DNA of 25,718 bases from Pseudomonadota bacterium. GTDB lineage: Bacteria; Pseudomonadota; Alphaproteobacteria; Sphingomonadales; Sphingomonadaceae. Of this stretch, positions 20,438 to 25,718 are shown in pieces; position 1 is the stretch's first letter, and every line of letters begins with the position of its first letter. The position numbers were made by a program, and so were the translations under genes. The notes beneath the pieces are model-generated. The model did no database searches. It worked only from the letters and a program-made list of their open reading frames with translations, and was not told the DNA's origin. The stretch spans positions 1 through 25,718 of the forward strand of contig JAEWCK010000342.1 in NCBI GenBank assembly GCA_023390675.1, read 5' to 3'.

Positions 20438-23400
20438 TTATTGTTTGGTGATGCGGATGGCCTCTTGGTGTACCCCGTCGCTCCACTGCAACAGATAGGT
20501 GCCCGCCGGCAACACACTCAGATCCAGCACCGCTTCTGCGGCAGAAACCACTGTTTCCAGTACCATGCGGCCCGAAAGCTCGCTCACCTTCACGGTGGCT
20601 TCCTTGGCAACGCTGCCGGTGCCGCGAACGGTTACTTTGTCACGCGTCGGGTTCGGGAACAGCTCCAGCGCAAAGCCCGCACCGTCTTTGACCATCACAA
20701 CCGCTACGGCACTGTAGCCAAAGCGGCCATCGACATCCACCGACTTGATCCGGTAGACATTGCGACCACTCACTGGCTTGCCATCGTAGTACACATACTG
20801 CGCCTCGCCCACCGCCGGCACTGTGCCCAGAGTTACAAACGAGCCGCTTACTTCTTTTTCTACTTCGTAGCGTTCTACCTGCTCCTCACTACCTACATTC
20901 CACTCGATGCGGTTACGGCCTTTCTCAGCGGTGGCTGCCACGCTGGTGAAGCGAACCGGAAGCGGTACGTTGTTCTGGTTGTTGGTGTGGATGTAGAAGT
21001 CGCTAAACCCGGCGACATCAATGGTAATCTCCCAGGCACCCAGGGTTGCGTTGTAGACAACAGCGCTTGGGGTCAACAGCGCCCCCTGATACTGCTGGGC
21101 ACCACCGGTGCCATGGAACTGGGTCACCCGGATGTTGGCTGCGTTGGCCACATCTGTGCTGTTGGCCGGAGCGGCTGACCAGTAGCCTGCATTGGGCAAG
21201 CCTGCTACCACAGCCATATAGTCGTTGAGCTCAGCTTGGGTGACATAGAGCGTTACGGTGGCTGTAGCGTTAGTGGCGTTGGTCTGCGGCTCGATGTGGG
21301 TGATGCGGCCCACATAAGGCTGGTCCGTATAGATCACTGTGGCAGGACCAACGGTGATGCCGGCACCGATCAGACCGCTGACCGGGTCCGCACCTGATGG
21401 GATGACAGAGGCGATGACCTCGCAGTTGGCATTGCGCAGCTCTACGCCACCGACCTGGAAGTAGGTCATGTTAGAGGTCGTAGAGGTCTGTGCCAGCCCG
21501 GTTGTACCGCCATTGACTTCGATGTCTGCAGAGGCAGTAGAGGTGAGTGGGCAAGTACCCGAAGAGAGCGTTACCTGATAGCGCATGTCAGAGGACAGCT
21601 TTGCGTACAGGGTAGTGGCATTGCCACCCGTGTATGCAGTGGTTGCTGCTGCATCGGTGTAGAGACCGTAAGTAGTGTTCCAGGCCAGGGCCGGTGCCGA
21701 AGCACCGGAGATGCCCAAGGTCAAAGCCACAGCCGGATCGCCACAGTTGGCCGTAGCCGAGGCTGCCGTGAGTGTTACCACAGGCTTATCTACCACTACT
21801 GTAGCAGCGGTGGAGTAAGCTGCGCAGCCGTTAGCTGCTATATCGTAAGTTACCGTATAAGTACCACCTGTAGAGGTCGATGGATCAATCTCACCTGTAG
21901 TTGCGTTCAGGCTTAGCCCGGCCGTTGAACTATAAGTCCCACCTGCAGTCAGGTTGGTTAAAGTTGGAGTAACTGAACTTACTGATGCGCAATATGGAGA
22001 ACCGCTGTAAGCGAAAGTGCCAGTCGGCGCTGCGTTAATGGTTACCTGTGTAGTAGTGTTGTAAGCAGAGCAACCGCCTGTAGCTGGTACATTATAGGTC
22101 ACAGTGTAAGTACCCGGGGTTGAAGTTCCCAGATTGATGTCACCACTGGCAGCGGTTATGCTCAGGCCAGTCGTTGAAGAGTAGGTGCCAATGCCGTTGC
22201 CAGTGCGGGTTACTGTTGCAGTTCCACCATTAGAGCAGTAAGGCGAACCGCTGTAAGTGATGACAGCATCCGGAACCGGAGTTACGGTTACAGTTATGGG
22301 TGTACCATTGCCGTAGCAGCCAAACTCATTGGTAATTACCGGTGTGTAAGATGTTGTAGCCGTTGGTGTAACAGCCAAGGTGCGACCGATTCCTACTGTA
22401 GAGGTACCATCTGTCCAACTAATATTGGTTACACCAGAGAAGCGGAACAGCGGGCGAATGGTTCCTGTAGCGAGCGTACCGCCACTTGTACAAGTAGGGT
22501 TGCTATCCTGATAGTATCCGCGTACTGAAGTAAAGGATGTTGTAGTAGCAGCGACAGTACTGTTGTTGGTATAGTTAGTTGTTGATCCGCTCGGGTCATT
22601 TTCAAAACAAACCTGTACAATAACGTTGGACAATCCATCCCAGTTGAAAGGGGTAGAGAACTGAAACTTATTCCATCCGGTTGGCGGAGCCGGCAGGCTG
22701 GCGTTGCTATATACTGTTGTTACCGAACCAATCGGTGTTGCATCCGCAGTTGCCAAGTCCGTAGCTGCAGTATGCAGCATCTTGATTGAATAGTTCAGGA
22801 AAGGCACCGTGGCACCGGCTGTTGTTATATTCCAGGCAAGCGAGTCAATATTACCGGCGCTCAGACCTAACTGACGTAATTCACTGGCCGTAATCAGGTA
22901 CTGCGTCCGTTGTCCTTCATAATATTGGGAGAAGGGGGTAAGACCATTATCTCCGGTGCTAGTGCCCAGTGTAGTCGTTTGTGTACCCAATTGCAGCATG
23001 GTCGGCAGGCTGAGGGTACTGGAAGAACCGGCACAGATAGCCGCCGGAGCTGCAGTCGCAGCAGGTACCACTGGTGCTGGTGATACATTCACAGTTACCT
23101 GGGCTGCAAAAGCACAGCCATTGTAAGTACCACCGCTGTTGTCAGATGCGGTTACAGTATAAGTAGTTCCGGTGCCGGTCGGTGTAACGGTTACGTCCGG
23201 ACCAGTGAGGCTACCCGGATTCCAGGTGTAAATATAATCCGGGTTGGAAGAGGTTACATGAAGCATGGTAGAACTACCTACGCAAACTACAGGAGCATCA
23301 GCTGTAACGGCAATAGCCGGAGCGGTATTGATGGTGGCTACTACCGGAGTACGGGCGCTTTCACAACCAGTTGTGATAGACCAGTTATAGAGATAGTAGT

Positions 23401-25718
23401 AATAGCCGGCCAGAGAACCATCTTTAATAGATAGTACACCCGGAACAGTGTAAGGGAATGAAATCCCGGAACTATAATCGCGGTAAGCTCCGGTAACTCC
23501 ACCTCCAAAAGAGACTACCGTAAGGCGATAGTCGGTGCCGGGCGTTACACTAAAGCCAACCGATACGTTCTGTGCCACTGGAGTACTGCTGCCAGTTACG
23601 TTTACGACTGTGCTTTGCAGTGTCGTTCCGGATGCATCTTGCAGTGCAATAGTCATAGTACCTGCACCTGTTCCGCTTGGATACACCGTTACAGTGTTCA
23701 GTGCGAAGGAAGAGGTGGCATCAAATATGAGATACGCACTACCTGTATTGGTGCCATCTGCACCAGTCGTGCTCGCTTTACCTACGGTGTAGGATGTTGC
23801 TCCCGCGCTGGCAGCTGCCACATAATAAGTAGTAGTCGAGCTGATATTCGGCGTTGTGAAGCTGGTTCCGGTACCTACTGAGGTACCGCCGGCGGCGGCT
23901 GTGTACCAGTTCAGATTTTCACCCGGATTGGCCGTTGCGCCCAGTGTTACAGCTCCATAACCGCAGCGCGAAGCAGGCGTAGTGCTTACAACGGTTGGGC
24001 TATTTACGACTACCTGCGCATCTGCGCTGCTACAGGTGTTACCACCGATGCTAACGGTTGCACGATAATAAGTGCTGGTAGTGATGGGGCTCGCCGGTGT
24101 ATAGCTTGCACCGCCTGCACCCGGAATCGCTGTGTAGTTAATACCATCCGTAGAGCTTGCCCATGTGATGGTTGCACCCGCGCTTAAGAATGTTGAGCCA
24201 TTTGCCAAAGTGGCGGTTGGTGTACCGGATACGCAGATGCTCGCCGGAGAAACGCTCACAGATACTGCCGGGAGCACATTCACCGAAGCCGTAACGGTGT
24301 TTGTACAGCCGTCAGCGGTGTTGGTAGCTGTTAGTGTGTAAGACACAGAACCAAGAGTTGCAGACTTCACATATACCACGCTCGCGTTGGTACCGGCTGT
24401 ATAAGGCACCGTTGCGAGGTTATCGGTATAGAGATCGGTTGCAGGTGTCCACACATACTGATTGAAACCACTGATGGTTGCCGGCGTTACTGAAATGCTA
24501 CCAATGCCATTATTACATAGTGTCTGTGTGGTTGGCGTAATGGCAAGCGGTTGCGGCTGCGTAACGGTTTCTACAATGTGTACACGCGGGCCTTCGCAGC
24601 CGTTGGCACCCACTTCAGAAACATAGAAATCGGTTGTATTATTCACCGGATAGCCAACCAGCGTGCTGCCAGTCTGGCCTGCAATCGGCGTAGCGCCGGC
24701 GGCAGGAGACAGATACCAACGGAACACCGGTGATGCAGTACCCGAAGTGGTAGTAACAGAAGCAACCGGTGTCTGGTTACCACAATGCGCACCATTGCTG
24801 CCGGCAGGAGTGGTCGGCGTGGGGTTCACGGTTACGGTTACCGGGTTGGAATTCACTGTACAACCGGCAACAGTAATCGTAGCTGTATAGGTCGTAGTGG
24901 TCGTAGGCGTTACCGTCAGCGGATTGGTAGTGCCGCCATTACTCCATACAACCGAGGATGCTGCCGCGCCTGCGGTGCCCTTTAAGGTGGTATTAAAGCG
25001 ATCCTTACTCAGGGTAGCTGTTGTTGCACCATTATAGCTGTATGCGACTGTATTATCCGTTGTGGTCGTATAATAAGTCTGAGCGTTATACACATTATCT
25101 ATTCCATCGTAAGTAAAATCCAAGATAATATTGGATGTACCGTTCCAGTAAAATGGAGTGGAGAAATTGATTGTATTCGCACCAACAGCATGGGTGTAGG
25201 TGGCAGCAGGGAATACAGTCGTCATACCCGTAGTCGCTACAAAAGCTGTAAACGCAGTCAGCGAGGTATTACCTGCTTTTACGGTAAAGTTGGCGTTGGT
25301 CGCAGCATCACCGAGCGAGTTAATGTTGAACGTTACCGCAGTAATGTTTCCGGCCGTCAGACCTGATGCTGTTAATTCTGCAGCGGTATAAAGCAACTGT
25401 GTATGATAACTCACACGACGGTTCCCAAAAGCGGTAAGTTCACCAGTCGTAGTCGTAAGGTTGGTGCTTGTTCCGATGGGATTGGCAGCAGTATTAGGCT
25501 GGGCAATAGTAGCGGTCAAGGTGCTCGGAGCGCCTGCACAAATCGTTGTGGGGCTTGCGGAGGCAGTAGCTGTGCGACCCGCAATCGGGTCATTTACGTT
25601 AACGGTAACGGTGCTGATGCTGGCACAACTTCCATCCACACCGGTGATGGTGTAGGTATAAGTGCCCGCAGCAGTCGGTGTAACGGTCAGGCCGCTACCG
25701 AGGCTACCAGGAGTACCA
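20438..25718 (-). CDS. Giant cell-surface protein with T9SS sorting domain, 5' end outside window
   Basis: The frame is open from the window edge to the stop at 20438 (1759 codons visible); the GTG at 25639 is an internal Val, not a start. The protein is a string of Ig/PKD-like beta-sandwich repeats rich in Thr, Ser, Gly and Ala, with paired Cys and recurrent TVTV and TYTVT strands. Two copies of a larger module with QxxYTAxEL..GL.AGNI lie at about 25085-25445 and 22590-22950. Two tandem 80-residue units with YSGSPYC lie at about 21780-22265. The final 80 residues hold a type A sorting domain: LFPNPTRDK, a middle strand, LDLSVLPAGTYLLQW and basic end RITKQ. It is therefore exported by Sec then T9SS and fixed to or released from the surface. 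A role in adhesion or gliding is inferred from architecture only. Confidence 0.93.
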   Translation of the reverse strand, partial: GTPGSLGSGLTVTPTAAGTYTYTITGVDGSCASISTVTVNVNDPIAGRTATASASPTTICAGAPSTLTATIAQPNTAANPIGTSTNLTTTTGELTAFGNRRVSYHTQLLYTAAELTASGLTAGNITAVTFNINSLGDAATNANFTVKAGNTSLTAFTAFVATTGMTTVFPAATYTHAVGANTINFSTPFYWNGTSNIILDFTYDGIDNVYNAQTYYTTTTDNTVAYSYNGATTATLSKDRFNTTLKGTAGAAASSVVWSNGGTTNPLTVTPTTTTTYTATITVAGCTVNSNPVTVTVNPTPTTPAGSNGAHCGNQTPVASVTTTSGTASPVFRWYLSPAAGATPIAGQTGSTLVGYPVNNTTDFYVSEVGANGCEGPRVHIVETVTQPQPLAITPTTQTLCNNGIGSISVTPATISGFNQYVWTPATDLYTDNLATVPYTAGTNASVVYVKSATLGSVSYTLTATNTADGCTNTVTASVNVLPAVSVSVSPASICVSGTPTATLANGSTFLSAGATITWASSTDGINYTAIPGAGGASYTPASPITTSTYYRATVSIGGNTCSSADAQVVVNSPTVVSTTPASRCGYGAVTLGATANPGENLNWYTAAAGGTSVGTGTSFTTPNISSTTTYYVAAASAGATSYTVGKASTTGADGTNTGSAYLIFDATSSFALNTVTVYPSGTGAGTMTIALQDASGTTLQSTVVNVTGSSTPVAQNVSVGFSVTPGTDYRLTVVSFGGGVTGAYRDYSSGISFPYTVPGVLSIKDGSLAGYYYYLYNWSITTGCESARTPVVATINTAPAIAVTADAPVVCVGSSTMLHVTSSNPDYIYTWNPGSLTGPDVTVTPTGTGTTYTVTASDNSGGTYNGCAFAAQVTVNVSPAPVVPAATAAPAAICAGSSSTLSLPTMLQLGTQTTTLGTSTGDNGLTPFSQYYEGQRTQYLITASELRQLGLSAGNIDSLAWNITTAGATVPFLNYSIKMLHTAATDLATADATPIGSVTTVYSNASLPAPPTGWNKFQFSTPFNWDGLSNVIVQVCFENDPSGSTTNYTNNSTVAATTTSFTSVRGYYQDSNPTCTSGGTLATGTIRPLFRFSGVTNISWTDGTSTVGIGRTLAVTPTATTSYTPVITNEFGCYGNGTPITVTVTPVPDAVITYSGSPYCSNGGTATVTRTGNGIGTYSSTTGLSITAASGDINLGTSTPGTYTVTYNVPATGGCSAYNTTTQVTINAAPTGTFAYSGSPYCASVSSVTPTLTNLTAGGTYSSTAGLSLNATTGEIDPSTSTGGTYTVTYDIAANGCAAYSTAATVVVDKPVVTLTAASATANCGDPAVALTLGISGASAPALAWNTTYGLYTDAAATTAYTGGNATTLYAKLSSDMRYQVTLSSGTCPLTSTASADIEVNGGTTGLAQTSTTSNMTYFQVGGVELRNANCEVIASVIPSGADPVSGLIGAGITVGPATVIYTDQPYVGRITHIEPQTNATNATATVTLYVTQAELNDYMAVVAGLPNAGYWSAAPANSTDVANAANIRVTQFHGTGGAQQYQGALLTPSAVVYNATLGAWEITIDVAGFSDFYIHTNNQNNVPLPVRFTSVAATAEKGRNRIEWNVGSEEQVERYEVEKEVSGSFVTLGTVPAVGEAQYVYYDGKPVSGRNVYRIKSVDVDGRFGYSAVAVVMVKDGAGFALELFPNPTRDKVTVRGTGSVAKEATVKVSELSGRMVLETVVSAAEAVLDLSVLPAGTYLLQWSDGVHQEAIRITKQ

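Noticed and set aside
25637..25639. GTG at 25639 as start of the T9SS protein
   Set aside because: The frame stays open to the window edge with the same repeat-type sequence upstream, and no signal peptide follows the GTG.

Overview
This window reads as chromosome from a Bacteroidota bacterium, most likely Chitinophagales/Chitinophagaceae-like (lineage inferred from gene content only). Supporting signs are a complete alternative complex III operon (actABCDEF) followed by coxB-coxA, large surface proteins with a type IX secretion (T9SS) C-terminal sorting domain, a DUF4834-type small membrane protein, few Shine-Dalgarno sites, and many matches to the Bacteroidota -7 promoter element TAnnTTTG.

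Layout. 1-1159 (minus): 5' part of a secreted fibronectin-III-like protein that runs off the window. 1274-1865 (minus): a compact unit of promoter, HNH endonuclease-like gene, CAT-anticodon tRNA and terminator, in which the HNH stop codon lies inside the tRNA. 1993-2616 (plus): HAD-family phosphatase. 2617-2980: non-coding, with two dispersed-type inverted repeats. 2981-3205 (minus): DUF4834-like gene. 3370-5341 (plus): rimP and nusA, closed by a strong terminator with no infB. 5525-5809 (minus): small DUF6582-like gene just behind the cox terminator. 5889-18103 (minus): the respiratory block actA-B-C-D-E-F then coxB-coxA, with one promoter upstream of actA and a second before coxB. 18324-19118 (minus): an SDR protein lacking the usual catalytic Tyr and Lys. 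19413-19724 (plus): ribosome hibernation factor. 19810-20238 (minus): secreted PepSY-like protein. 20438-25718 (minus): a very large T9SS cell-surface protein whose N-terminus lies outside the window.

How the genes work together. ActABCDEF oxidises menaquinol at the cytoplasmic membrane and passes electrons through c hemes to the A1-type haem-copper oxidase made by coxA/coxB; the two form a physical and functional supercomplex in relatives. ActA here carries six CXXCH motifs, one more domain than the described pentaheme subunit. RimP, NusA and HPF are translation and transcription housekeeping factors.

The most striking non-genic signal is an 8-bp palindrome, TTCCGGAA (often TTTCCGGAAA). I count 25 copies here against about 0.4 expected by chance. 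It is concentrated in intergenic DNA, sometimes in doublets one or two helical turns apart, and is absent from the final 5.3 kb adhesin gene. No known system of this lineage that I can name explains it. No CRISPR array, transposase or phage module was seen.
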